Shown here in pieces: positions 8,594 to 17,519 of a stretch of DNA of 64,000 nt. Source of the stretch: Syntrophomonas_A sp050258735 (GTDB lineage Bacteria; Bacillota; Syntrophomonadia; Syntrophomonadales; Syntrophomonadaceae); assembly GCA_050258735.1 (NCBI GenBank), contig JBLMZJ010000113.1:1-64000 (forward strand). The letters are read 5' to 3'. Position 1 is the first letter of the stretch; the number at the start of each line of letters is the position of its first letter. The notes under the pieces were generated by a model. It had not been told where the DNA came from. It saw nothing but the letters and a program-made list of their open reading frames with translations, and searched no databases. Position numbers and translations under genes: made by a program.

Positions 8594-10399
8594 GTGAGCT
8601 CCAAGAAATGGCTGGTGTGGTTCGCCATTTGCATAGTCCTGACCGCGGGGTCGATCGCCTTCCTGAACTGGGCAGTGGACCCGTTCGGTGTTTTCGGCGA
8701 CCGGATTTTGAATTGGTACTCCAGCGATTTTACCAATAACCCGCGCACTGCGAAAATCACCTATATGGATCAGCACCATTCGGAGTATGACTCGTATATC
8801 CTGGGCTGCTCCTCCACCAGTTCCTACCCGGTGGAGAGCCTCAACAAATATATGAACGCCAAATTCTATAACGCATTTGTCTACGGGGCGGATACCTATG
8901 ATACGCTGGTCACCACCCGCTACATCCTTGATCACTATAAAACGAAGAACCTGGTCATCAACCTCAGCGTGACCAATGCGGTGACCTACGATTATGAGGA
9001 CGATCCGCTGACCGGCAGCCTGCACGCCAAGGTGGACGGATCATCCATGACTAAATTTTATTTAAAGTATCTCTTTGCCAACACCAATTACTCCATCAAC
9101 AAGCTGGAGAACTACCGCAAGAATTCCTATCTGCAGGAACCCTTCGATGTCTTCAATATCAAGACCGGAGCCTATGACAAGTCCCTGCGCGATATCGAAC
9201 CGATCAGCGATATGCCGGATTATCTGAAGAAATACCCGGTATTTGCGGCTTATCCTCCGGGTTCGCTGGCGCTAAAAGAGACCGACCGGACCATGGCTTG
9301 TGTGGCAGAGATCAAAAAGCTGTGTGAACAGAAGCATATAAGACTGATAGTTATCGTTTCTCCATTGTACGGGCAGCACACCACCTATTTCAAGTCAGCG
9401 GAGGTCAATAACTTCCTGGTCCGATTGGCCGGCATCACTGATTACTGGGATTTCTCGCTTAGTTCGATCAGTGAGGACCCCCGCTATTTCTACGACGGGA
9501 CCCATTTCCGCAATTGCGTGGGGGAGATGGCCTTGGCTCGGATATTTGGCGATAAAAGCGTTTATGTACCAGCCGATTTCGGGGTACACGTTACCAGACC
9601 GCAGGATATCCGGCTCTGGAACTTTACGCCATCGCGCCAGCAGGATCACACGGTCCAGGTGCCGGTGTTGTTGTATCATCATCTCACCCAGGACGGGACC
9701 CGGATATCGCCCGAGGTCTTCGAATCCCATCTGCGGGCACTGCAGATGGCCGGATACCATACCGTTTCCCTGCAGCAGCTGCGCGATTACGTAAAAACCG
9801 GGGCCGGTCTGCCAGACAAACCTATCGTCATCACCTTTGATGATGGCTACCTCTCCAACTATGAATTTGCCTACCCGCTGCTGAAGAAATACCATATGAA
9901 GGCAACCATATTTGTCATCGGGGCCTCAGTCGGCAAGGTCAACTATAAAGATACCGATTACCCTATCACCCCGCATTTCAACTACCAGCAGGCCCAGGAG
10001 ATGCTGGATTCAGGGCTGATCGAGATCCAAAGCCATTCCTGGGACATGCACCAGCGGCCTGACTATGAAAAGGGCGCGGCACGGGAAAACGCGCTTCGCT
10101 TAACCGGGGAGTCGGAGGAGCACTATATCGAGGCTTTTCGCCAGGATTGCCAGACCATCCGCGAGAATTTGGAGAGCAATACCAGCAGCAAAATATTCGC
10201 TTTTGCCTATCCCCATGGTAATTATGATAACCTGGCCAGTGTGCTGCTGAGTCAGGCGGGGATATCGGTGACCTTAACCACCGAACCCGGTACCAATACC
10301 GTGATCAAGGGATTGCCCCAAAGCCTGCTGGGGATGCACCGTTACACTGTGGAAGACGATATGGGCGCTGACGAACTTATGAAGATGATAAGGCAGTAA
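8594..10399 (+). CDS. DltD/AlgX-like SGNH domain fused to NodB deacetylase
   Basis: A 601-residue two-domain exported protein. An N-terminal membrane helix (WLVWFAICIVLTAGSIAFLNW) leads to a DltD/AlgX-type domain of about 320 residues, with GCSSTSSYPVE as a probable serine block and FYDGTHFRN as the Asp-His end. From about residue 350 a NodB-type polysaccharide deacetylase follows: VLLYHHLT, IVITFDDGYLSNYEFAY, QSHSWDMH and FAYPHGNYD. One enzyme could thus both deacetylate and help acylate the same polymer. ATG versus GTG cannot be separated by eye; the GTG at 8594 has GGAGG 6-10 bases before it. It ends the operon. Confidence 0.85.
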   Translation: MSSKKWLVWFAICIVLTAGSIAFLNWAVDPFGVFGDRILNWYSSDFTNNPRTAKITYMDQHHSEYDSYILGCSSTSSYPVESLNKYMNAKFYNAFVYGADTYDTLVTTRYILDHYKTKNLVINLSVTNAVTYDYEDDPLTGSLHAKVDGSSMTKFYLKYLFANTNYSINKLENYRKNSYLQEPFDVFNIKTGAYDKSLRDIEPISDMPDYLKKYPVFAAYPPGSLALKETDRTMACVAEIKKLCEQKHIRLIVIVSPLYGQHTTYFKSAEVNNFLVRLAGITDYWDFSLSSISEDPRYFYDGTHFRNCVGEMALARIFGDKSVYVPADFGVHVTRPQDIRLWNFTPSRQQDHTVQVPVLLYHHLTQDGTRISPEVFESHLRALQMAGYHTVSLQQLRDYVKTGAGLPDKPIVITFDDGYLSNYEFAYPLLKKYHMKATIFVIGASVGKVNYKDTDYPITPHFNYQQAQEMLDSGLIEIQSHSWDMHQRPDYEKGAARENALRLTGESEEHYIEAFRQDCQTIRENLESNTSSKIFAFAYPHGNYDNLASVLLSQAGISVTLTTEPGTNTVIKGLPQSLLGMHRYTVEDDMGADELMKMIRQ

Positions 10400-10438
10400 A
10401 AAAAGCATATTTTAAGCCAAAACTCGGGCGTGACTCTT

Positions 10439-10464
10439 GAAAGGGGCCAGGCCCTTTCTCATTT
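10439..10464 (+). terminator. Possible weak terminator after the Dlt-like operon
   Basis: GAAAGGG (10439-10445) and CCCTTTC (10452-10458) form a seven-pair hairpin, but the following TCATTT is a poor U-tract. The rest of 10400-10584 shows no T-box specifier or antiterminator motif before asnS. Confidence 0.4.
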
Positions 10465-10584
10465 GCAGCTATATCAGCGTTTTTTCTTTACGATTTTTGT
10501 TTCTAAGTCAACAGGAAACCGCATAATAACAATAGAAGTCTATGGCAGGTAAATGATTACGCTGACACGTGAGGAGGATCATAC

Positions 10585-11979
10585 ATGGAACAGGTAGTCG
10601 TACGGCAATTGATCAGGGACAGCGCCGGGTATGCCGGTAAGGATATAGAAGTAAGCGGCTGGATAAGAAATAACCGGGACCAGAAGACCTTTGGCTTTAT
10701 CGCTTTAAATGACGGCACTCACTTCAGTACGGTCCAGGTGGTGTATGAGAAGGAGCAGCTGCCCAACTATGACGAGGTGGCGCATTTTCATGTGGGAGCA
10801 GCGGTGATCATCCGCGGGACCCTGGAGGAGACCCCGTCAGCCAAGCAGCCTTTTGAGATCAAGGCCCGGGAGATAATCCTGGCTGGGGATTGCCCGGAGG
10901 ACTACCCTATCCAGCCCAAACGCCATACCCGGGAGTTTCTCCGGGAGCAGGCCCACCTGCGGCCGCGCACCAACCTATTCGCCGCTGTATTCCGTGTACG
11001 TTCCCTTTTGGCCTACGCTATTCATCAGTTCTTCCAGGACCGGGGTTTCGTTTATGTGCATACCCCCATCATCACCGCCAGTGATGCCGAGGGGGCCGGG
11101 GAGATGTTCAGGGTCACCACGCTTGACGTAACAAAGCCACCCATGACAGAAACCGGTGAAGTGGATTTTGCCCAGGATTTCTTCGGGCGAAGGGCCAATC
11201 TGACCGTCAGCGGCCAGTTGGAGGCCGAGGTATTTGCCCTGGCCTTTCGGGATGTCTATACATTCGGGCCGACGTTCAGAGCGGAGAACTCCAATACTGC
11301 CCGTCATGCGGCCGAATTCTGGATGATCGAACCGGAGATCGCCTTCGCCGATATCAATGACGATATGCGGCTGGCGGAAGCCATGGTCAAGTACGTTATA
11401 AATTATGTCCTGGAAAACGCCCCGGAAGAGATGAAGTTCTTCAACGAATTCGTTGACAAGGGTTTGGAGGAAAGGCTCAGGAAGATAGTCGGCCAGGATT
11501 TTGCCCGGGTGACTTATACGCGGGCGGTGGAAATACTCAAGGAATCCAAAGAACAGTTTGACTATCCGGTAGAGTGGGGCAGCGATCTGCAGACCGAGCA
11601 TGAACGCTATCTGACCGAAAAGGTTTTCCAGTCGCCAGTTTTTGTTATCGATTACCCGAAAGACATCAAGGCTTTCTATATGCGCCAGAACGAGGACGGC
11701 AATACCGTGGCGGCGATGGACCTGCTGGTGCCGGGCGTAGGGGAACTGATCGGCGGCAGCCAGAGGGAGGAGCGGTTAGAGAAGCTCGAGCAGCGTATCG
11801 GGGAACTGGGCATGGATAAGGCCGATCTCTGGTGGTATCTGGAACTCAGAAAATTTGGCGGGGTGAAGCATGCCGGCTTCGGCCTGGGCTTTGAGCGGCT
11901 GGTCATGTACGTGACCGGAGTCAGCAACATCAGAGATGTGGTACCCTTTCCCCGCACGGTCAAGTCCTGCGAGTTTTAA
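10585..11979 (+). CDS. asnS: Asparaginyl-tRNA synthetase
   Basis: A 464-residue class IIb synthetase that charges tRNA-Asn. The N-terminal OB-fold anticodon domain opens with VSGWIRNNRDQKTFGFIALND. The catalytic domain has motif 2 (FRAENSNTARHAAEFWMIEPE) and motif 3 (GFGLGFERLVMYVTGVSNIRD). Length and the absence of the large AspRS insertion favour AsnRS over AspRS. ATG start with GTGAGGAGG upstream. It appears to be transcribed alone and converges with the minus-strand radical SAM cluster, whose last gene ends 38 bases away. Confidence 0.93.
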   Translation: MEQVVVRQLIRDSAGYAGKDIEVSGWIRNNRDQKTFGFIALNDGTHFSTVQVVYEKEQLPNYDEVAHFHVGAAVIIRGTLEETPSAKQPFEIKAREIILAGDCPEDYPIQPKRHTREFLREQAHLRPRTNLFAAVFRVRSLLAYAIHQFFQDRGFVYVHTPIITASDAEGAGEMFRVTTLDVTKPPMTETGEVDFAQDFFGRRANLTVSGQLEAEVFALAFRDVYTFGPTFRAENSNTARHAAEFWMIEPEIAFADINDDMRLAEAMVKYVINYVLENAPEEMKFFNEFVDKGLEERLRKIVGQDFARVTYTRAVEILKESKEQFDYPVEWGSDLQTEHERYLTEKVFQSPVFVIDYPKDIKAFYMRQNEDGNTVAAMDLLVPGVGELIGGSQREERLEKLEQRIGELGMDKADLWWYLELRKFGGVKHAGFGLGFERLVMYVTGVSNIRDVVPFPRTVKSCEF

Positions 11980-12017
11980 GCGTCTTTCGGAAGCCGGGGA
12001 TGAGTGGGTTGGGTAGA

Positions 12018-13325
12018 TTAGCGATGTGCCCGCCAGATCCCGTCTCCGGCAGCAATGTTCCAGGCAATCAATTCTCGGGTTATAGTACGATTGACTTGGC
12101 AACGCCAGCGATCAGTTTCCGGGGAAGCCATACAACGGGAAGCGCAATCCCCACCGCAGTGCCAGTAACTAAAGCAGCCTTCACACTTGTCGCGCCGCTC
12201 GCTTTGCCCCTGGGCAAAAGCCCGCAGTTTTCCCATGTCCACCTCGATCTTTTCCGGTGATGCATGGCCGATCACAAACTGGTCGATCAGGGCATGGCGC
12301 CGGTCGTGTATCTCAAAACAGGTAACAATATCCCCTTCAGGGGTAACGATAAGGGCACTTTCCGGAGCCTGGCAGAAGCAGCCTGAAATGGTCCCCGGGC
12401 GGGAACCGGAGTAAAAGAGTTGGCGGCCACGGGCCTGAGCCCGGTTATAGGCTTCAAAGAAAGCCTGAGCGAAAGCCTCTGCCTGTTCAGGGCTGGGGTC
12501 AGCATATTCTCCGCGCCCGCTGGCATAGGCCGGTTCCGCCTGGATCGACTGGCAGGAGGTATTCTGACAGATAAAATCGATATTTTCCGGTAAGTGCCCT
12601 ACTGATTTCGGGGTCACGGTCATACGGATACCATAAGGTGCTTTGGCCGCGTCGAGATCGCGTATAGTGCGCATCAGGGCAGGAAAAGAAGCCCTCCCAT
12701 TCGCGCGGGGGCGCTGTGCATTCTGGATGGCCGGCAGTCCGTCAAAAGATAGGCTGACCGATGAAACATTTTCAATGATGAATCTGCGCTGGGCAGCGGT
12801 CCAAACACCATTAGAAGCCATAGATATCTGGCAGGGGAGTTCCTGGCTGCGGGCATATTTCGCTGCCCGGGTCAGGACTTTCCAGTTCACCACCGGTTCC
12901 CCGCCGCCGTGAAAGACCAGAGAATAATGGATTTGCCCCCGGGCCAGGGCATTGGCATGCACCCGGTCGATAACGGCTTTGGCCAGGTCAATATTCATAT
13001 CCATCCGGGGGCCCTCCCCGCCGCGAGCATAGCAGTAGGTGCATCTGAGATTGCAGGCGTTCGTCATCATCAGTACGGCCATGGTCGGCTGGTGCGTTTC
13101 CGCGGGTATCCAGGCCGGGGGGCCGGGGGGATCGGGAGCCCAGAAGTCAGCCAGTTCCAGAAAGTCATCGATCTGTTCATCCGGCGCGAAATGGGGGGAG
13201 GTTGCTTCTTTGGCTTTTATGTAATCCACCAGGGCGGCATTGCCGATAAAGGCCAGACCGGGCAGAGGACGGTAGATAATAAACTTGTCACCGAAAGGGA
13301 TACTATACCATTCCATTAAGGTCAT
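12018..13325 (-). CDS. Radical SAM/SPASM maturase (rSAM-D)
   Basis: A 435-residue radical SAM enzyme and the last gene of the maturation cluster. CNLRCTYC (Cys 91, 95, 98) binds the SAM-cleaving 4Fe-4S cluster. FHGGGEP is the GGE-type motif. A SPASM domain with many cysteines (CFC, CFEIH, CEGC, HCGGDCASRC) at about 320-415 would hold two auxiliary clusters. The first 60 residues resemble the leader-binding, PqqD-like front of peptide maturases. SPASM enzymes make thioether, C-C or related links on peptides, or activate sulfatases; the company of PqqD-like proteins and a Cys-rich exported protein favours a peptide substrate. It lies 15 bases after rSAM-C. Confidence 0.9.
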   Translation of the reverse strand: MTLMEWYSIPFGDKFIIYRPLPGLAFIGNAALVDYIKAKEATSPHFAPDEQIDDFLELADFWAPDPPGPPAWIPAETHQPTMAVLMMTNACNLRCTYCYARGGEGPRMDMNIDLAKAVIDRVHANALARGQIHYSLVFHGGGEPVVNWKVLTRAAKYARSQELPCQISMASNGVWTAAQRRFIIENVSSVSLSFDGLPAIQNAQRPRANGRASFPALMRTIRDLDAAKAPYGIRMTVTPKSVGHLPENIDFICQNTSCQSIQAEPAYASGRGEYADPSPEQAEAFAQAFFEAYNRAQARGRQLFYSGSRPGTISGCFCQAPESALIVTPEGDIVTCFEIHDRRHALIDQFVIGHASPEKIEVDMGKLRAFAQGQSERRDKCEGCFSYWHCGGDCASRCMASPETDRWRCQVNRTITRELIAWNIAAGDGIWRAHR

Positions 13326-13340
13326 CCTTTCTGGCGGCGG

Positions 13341-16028
13341 TCAAGTTAATCGCCGGATCGCTTCATACATGTTGTTGATAAACCATGATCCGTTGCCGCT
13401 GAGATAATATGAACCGGTTACCGGGTCCGGAGCCAGCCAGGCGGCTGCTTTCCAGTCATGCATAAGTATTTGCAGGCGCGGGTCGGTAAAAGCCTCGGGC
13501 TGGAACCGCCCTGCCGCCAGCGCCGTATTAAAAGACCGCAGCTCTTTTTCCTGATTATCTTCGATTCCTCCCATTATAACCGAATTACCCGATCCGGCGG
13601 CCATATATCCCTTAAAATCATGGTTGCGGTAGTGATAGCTGCCCAGGCATCCATTGGCGCTGCAGCCCAGCCCCAGCAAATCTTCCCCGCGCTGCGGGTA
13701 GGAGTAATAGCGGTTCTGGTCCCGTTGGCGTGAATAATGGTTAAAATGTGTTTTTTTATAGCCGTTCTGCAGTAATAGATGTTCAGCGGTTTGAAAAAGA
13801 AGGTATTCGCAAATATAGCCACGGATAGGGTCCCGGGAACGCTGCCGCCAGCCCTGGTTACGCCGGGAAGTCTGTAATTGATACAGAGAAAAACCGTCGA
13901 TTCCGATAGCTATCAATTCTAGCAAGGTGTCGATAAAACCCTCAATACTCTCGCCGGGCAGGCCGAAGACGAGGTCGACGGAAACCACCATATCCATTTT
14001 TAAAGCAGCCTGTAGTTTGTCCAGGATGACCGCGCGGCTTTCCCGGCGGCCAATGGCGCTGCGGACCGTATCCTCCAGGGTCTGGACTCCCACATGCAGG
14101 CGCCGGATATTGTTTCGCAGCATCAGCTCCAGGGCTTCCGGATGGATACTGCTGCTGGTAGATTCCAATGCCCATTCAGTATCGGGATGAACGCCCAATT
14201 GATCCCGGCATGCCTGTATAAGACCCTCAAAATTATCCGGTGACAAAAAGAGCGGGGTGCCTCCCCCCAGATGAACGGTGCTGACCGGTTTTTGCTCTAT
14301 AGGACCGAAGGTTTTCCAGTTGGTTATCTCATGAAGCAGGTTACGGATATAGATATCTTCGAGATGACGGTTCTTATCATTCAGGGGAAAGGAATAGCAA
14401 TCGCAAAATCCGCATTTGCGGTCACAGAAGGGTATATGTATATAAACGGCCATGGCTGTAAGGTCTTCACAATGGCTTCCCAGCCGGCCGCAAAGTTTTT
14501 TTGTGGCAGTCTTGCTATCATCGAGCAAACCTTCCAGCACCCAGATAGGGGCTGGCAGTTCCCGGGGACCGGGTTTGAAGTGGGGTCGGGCTGCTTCCCA
14601 TTGCAACTCCAGAGCGGTCCGGTCTATCCCTTTCGGAATGTGCTCCAGCCAATCGGAAATGGCCGGAGTGCTGCCCGGGGAAGTGAGGCGCGCAGGGTAG
14701 TCTGATTCAGGGGAGTTATCAATTAATGCTAGCGCGGCCCGACTGATCCAGGATTCGACCAGTATTTTAAACAGGCGGCAGCGAAAACCCGGAACCGAGT
14801 TTTCCGTATCGACCGGGTCCAGATAACAAAACTCCGGGCAGTTTCGTGAACAATGATAAATATTTATGCAATCTAAACAGCGTTTTGGAGTATGTACGGA
14901 ACGCTTTCCCAGTTCAGCCATAAGAGAGGTATTGACCGAGAGCCCATCAGCGGGATCTTTTACTATAGCCAGACTGATATCATACCCGCTGCCGGTAAAA
15001 AAACAGCCAAGCAGACGATCAGGGGCACCGATATGTAGAGTCTGATTGAGGAAATGACAGTAAGGCCCATGGAACTCGTCGGGGCGGACCCCGGATAGGT
15101 TCAGGCTGCATCCCCGCCGGGCTGCTTCCTCTTCTGCAGCCAGGAAATAAGCAGCAAATGGTGAGGCGTCTTCCGGAGAGAAGCCCAAAAACCGATTGTT
15201 GCCAGCTCGATAAACCGGCTCAAAATGGATGTCTCTCACCCCCAATTCTCCAGCTAGATAGGTGACGATTTCAACCTGACGCCGCATGCTTTGTGGTGTA
15301 ATAGTGACTCGTATCCTTGGGGAATGACCTTGGGATATCAACCGTTTAATGCTGCCCGCAACGATAGCCGAGGTTTTCTGGCCGTTCTTGAGGCGGCGCT
15401 GATCATCCTGAATGTCCGGGGAACCATCACATGAAATGCCGATCAAACTGTAAGTATCGCCCAACCAGTTCAGATGTTCTTCACTGAGCAGGCCATTGGT
15501 ACCTACATAACCGGTCCAGTCCAATCCATATTGACGGGCGACGGCTTGTGATATACCGGTGGCCTGGACGAGGTTATCCCAGTATAAGGTCGGTTCGCCC
15601 TCCCCATGGACAGCAAAATTAAAGGGAAGCCCCTTGGCTGAGCAGTTGGCGGCGACCAGGCGTGCGGCGGTTTCGAGGAAGTGTGGGTCGAAAAGAGAGT
15701 TTCCTGCATGGGTCTGCCCCCGGGAATAACAATAGACACAGGAAGCATTGCATTCAAAACCCGGGGAAAAAATGAGGGCTTCCGGTAAAAAATCAGTCTG
15801 CTGCCAGCTTTGCCAGGAGTGGATAGTGTCCTCGGCGAGTTTTTCCAAGGGCATTGCCAGAGTTTCCCTCAGTGACGGGTCGGACCATTCATTGAAGGTC
15901 CAACCCCGTTCAAGATCCTCAGCCCGTGCAGCCGTGACAGTTGTCAGGTTTCCGGGGATATAAATCACCGCGTAATTGACGAAAGAATTTTTAAAAATAG
16001 GCAGAGTGGGGTGTATTTTACGATACAA
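13341..16028 (-). CDS. Fusion of radical SAM/SPASM and HemN-like radical SAM (rSAM-C)
   Basis: An 895-residue protein with two complete radical SAM modules. Module 1: CNASCVYC (Cys 93, 97, 100), FAVHGEGEP, and a SPASM-like cysteine set at about 385-420 (CLDC, HCSRNC, FRC). Module 2, from about 525: YIHIPFCDRKCGFCDCYSF, with the HemN-type Cx3Cx2CxC at 535, 539, 542 and 544, HLGGGTP, and VDLVFGLPGES. HemN-like enzymes include HemW, coproporphyrinogen dehydrogenase and class C methyltransferases of peptide natural products. The last fits a RiPP-like context, but the reaction is not proven. The start is TTG with AGAAGG 9-10 bases before it. I know of no named family with this domain order. Confidence 0.88.
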   Translation of the reverse strand: MYRKIHPTLPIFKNSFVNYAVIYIPGNLTTVTAARAEDLERGWTFNEWSDPSLRETLAMPLEKLAEDTIHSWQSWQQTDFLPEALIFSPGFECNASCVYCYSRGQTHAGNSLFDPHFLETAARLVAANCSAKGLPFNFAVHGEGEPTLYWDNLVQATGISQAVARQYGLDWTGYVGTNGLLSEEHLNWLGDTYSLIGISCDGSPDIQDDQRRLKNGQKTSAIVAGSIKRLISQGHSPRIRVTITPQSMRRQVEIVTYLAGELGVRDIHFEPVYRAGNNRFLGFSPEDASPFAAYFLAAEEEAARRGCSLNLSGVRPDEFHGPYCHFLNQTLHIGAPDRLLGCFFTGSGYDISLAIVKDPADGLSVNTSLMAELGKRSVHTPKRCLDCINIYHCSRNCPEFCYLDPVDTENSVPGFRCRLFKILVESWISRAALALIDNSPESDYPARLTSPGSTPAISDWLEHIPKGIDRTALELQWEAARPHFKPGPRELPAPIWVLEGLLDDSKTATKKLCGRLGSHCEDLTAMAVYIHIPFCDRKCGFCDCYSFPLNDKNRHLEDIYIRNLLHEITNWKTFGPIEQKPVSTVHLGGGTPLFLSPDNFEGLIQACRDQLGVHPDTEWALESTSSSIHPEALELMLRNNIRRLHVGVQTLEDTVRSAIGRRESRAVILDKLQAALKMDMVVSVDLVFGLPGESIEGFIDTLLELIAIGIDGFSLYQLQTSRRNQGWRQRSRDPIRGYICEYLLFQTAEHLLLQNGYKKTHFNHYSRQRDQNRYYSYPQRGEDLLGLGCSANGCLGSYHYRNHDFKGYMAAGSGNSVIMGGIEDNQEKELRSFNTALAAGRFQPEAFTDPRLQILMHDWKAAAWLAPDPVTGSYYLSGNGSWFINNMYEAIRRLT

Positions 16029-16049
16029 GGATCCAGCCTTCTTTGCATG

Positions 16050-17489
16050 CTAATTAGGATACCAGTAATGACCTCCGCCAACCGATTCACAGTTGCATAC
16101 ACCAACACAGTTGCAAACATTATCAGTGCTGCAAACAGGCTGTGATGGGCCGACATTTTGACAGGAGCAGACTGGCTGAGCAGCCATGGTCCCCGGCACA
16201 CAGTTGCAGGTGCAAACCGCGCCTTCCGGAATAGGCGTCCCGCAGGGCAGGGTATAGGTAGTCCAGGTTCCGGCCGCGTTCTTTACCTTGCACTGGGAGC
16301 CTTTAGAATTAGATTCGTTGGCTGCCAGATCCATTAACATGAGATAGGGGGTCCCTTCAGGAAGGGTCCAGAGGATTATGCGCTTATCCTTTCCTGCAGA
16401 GACCAGGGTTTCTCCATCAGGTGTTATGGCCAGGGCCAAAACGGTGTCAGTATGTCCATTCAGGGTTTTGAGCAGCTTGCCATCCGGAAATGACCAGAGA
16501 TTGATAGTCGTATCCTTGCTGCCGGAGGCGAGGATCTTACCATCCGGACTGATAGCCAGTGAGGTAGCATGTTCGCTGTGCCCGCTCAGGGTTTTTTGCT
16601 GATCCCCGTTAGACAAATCAACTATTCGAATGATCTTTTCAGTAAAACTCGAAAAAGCGGCGCGATCTTCATCGGGGCTTACCACCATAGCGCTAACATT
16701 CATACCATCAGTAGTGAAAGATTTTTTGAGCTTACCTTCCGGGAATGACCACCGGTCAAACCTGCCGTTGAAACCTCCGGTAATCAGGGTATTGCCATCC
16801 TTGGATATGTATAATCCGGTTGGAGTATCTCTGCCTTCCAGCGTTTTTAATAGACTGCCGCCGGGCAGGGCCCAAATATCGATTTTACCATTGGCAGAGT
16901 TGCCGGAAACCAACAGGCCTTTGTTGGGACTGGAGGCCATTGGTACTACGCAATCGGCCTCCGCAACGGTCATGGATTGGGATAACTGACCGTCGTAGAC
17001 AAACCAGATTTTTATGGTCCTGTCCGAGCCCCCTGAAACCAGGTAGCTACCATCATAATCAAAGACAACAGAGTCTACTGAATCGGTATGTCCCTGCATA
17101 GTTTTTAAATAGCCGCCTTCGGGTAATGACCATAGTTTGACAGTCTTATCGACACTGCAGGAGGCCAGGTAATTGCCGGCGGAGCTTATAGCCAGACCGG
17201 TTACTGAATCCTGATGGGCGAATATCTGCTGAGAGGTATCGATAGGTTTAATATTGGCGTGGTCCTGGGCATTAGTGTCGCTATCACCTATGCCGCAGCC
17301 GGCCAGGATGACAGGCATTGCTACTGCAGCACTAGCCGCAATGAAGCTGCGCCGATCCAGCTTCCAGGAAGAACCCTCTCGTTTAATGGCAAAGATCTGC
17401 GGTTCGTCCGCAGCCGGAGCAGGGCTCTCGCCAGGTTCACGCAATTCATTACCCGCAAGCAAGGCATCTTCGTCACGGTTACCTTTCAC
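16050..17489 (-). CDS. Tat-exported WD40 lipoprotein with Cys-rich tail (probable maturase substrate)
   Basis: A 479-residue protein in four parts. Residues 1-44 are a hydrophilic cytoplasmic leader. LDRRSFIAASAA (Arg 46-47) is a twin-arginine signal, ending in the lipobox LAGC with Cys 65. About 80-385 hold seven WD40 blades, enough for a closed propeller (for example HTDSVDSVVFDYDGSYLVSG). The last 84 residues carry 12 Cys at 400, 416, 426, 428, 430, 441, 443, 453, 459, 461, 465 and 467, and end in GGGHYWYPN. Tat exports folded proteins, so modification in the cytoplasm before export is possible. The gene sits between rSAM-B and rSAM-C, with gaps of about 30 and 21 bases. The start is GTG. 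I infer it is the substrate; a metal- or cofactor-binding tail is the alternative. Confidence 0.85.
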   Translation of the reverse strand: MKGNRDEDALLAGNELREPGESPAPAADEPQIFAIKREGSSWKLDRRSFIAASAAVAMPVILAGCGIGDSDTNAQDHANIKPIDTSQQIFAHQDSVTGLAISSAGNYLASCSVDKTVKLWSLPEGGYLKTMQGHTDSVDSVVFDYDGSYLVSGGSDRTIKIWFVYDGQLSQSMTVAEADCVVPMASSPNKGLLVSGNSANGKIDIWALPGGSLLKTLEGRDTPTGLYISKDGNTLITGGFNGRFDRWSFPEGKLKKSFTTDGMNVSAMVVSPDEDRAAFSSFTEKIIRIVDLSNGDQQKTLSGHSEHATSLAISPDGKILASGSKDTTINLWSFPDGKLLKTLNGHTDTVLALAITPDGETLVSAGKDKRIILWTLPEGTPYLMLMDLAANESNSKGSQCKVKNAAGTWTTYTLPCGTPIPEGAVCTCNCVPGTMAAQPVCSCQNVGPSQPVCSTDNVCNCVGVCNCESVGGGHYWYPN

Positions 17490-17519
17490 ACCCGCGTCCC
17501 CCTTTTTAACATCACAATA

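Noticed and set aside
9395..9895. Minus-strand frame opposite the SGNH-NodB gene
   Set aside because: Antisense to catalytic motifs of the deacetylase; no ribosome site or domain.
10400..10584. T-box leader before asnS
   Set aside because: No AGGGTGGNACCGCG-type antiterminator sequence and no specifier loop could be found.
12909..13319. Plus-strand frame opposite rSAM-D
   Set aside because: Shadow of the radical SAM gene; starts and ends fit no operon, and the product is without motifs.
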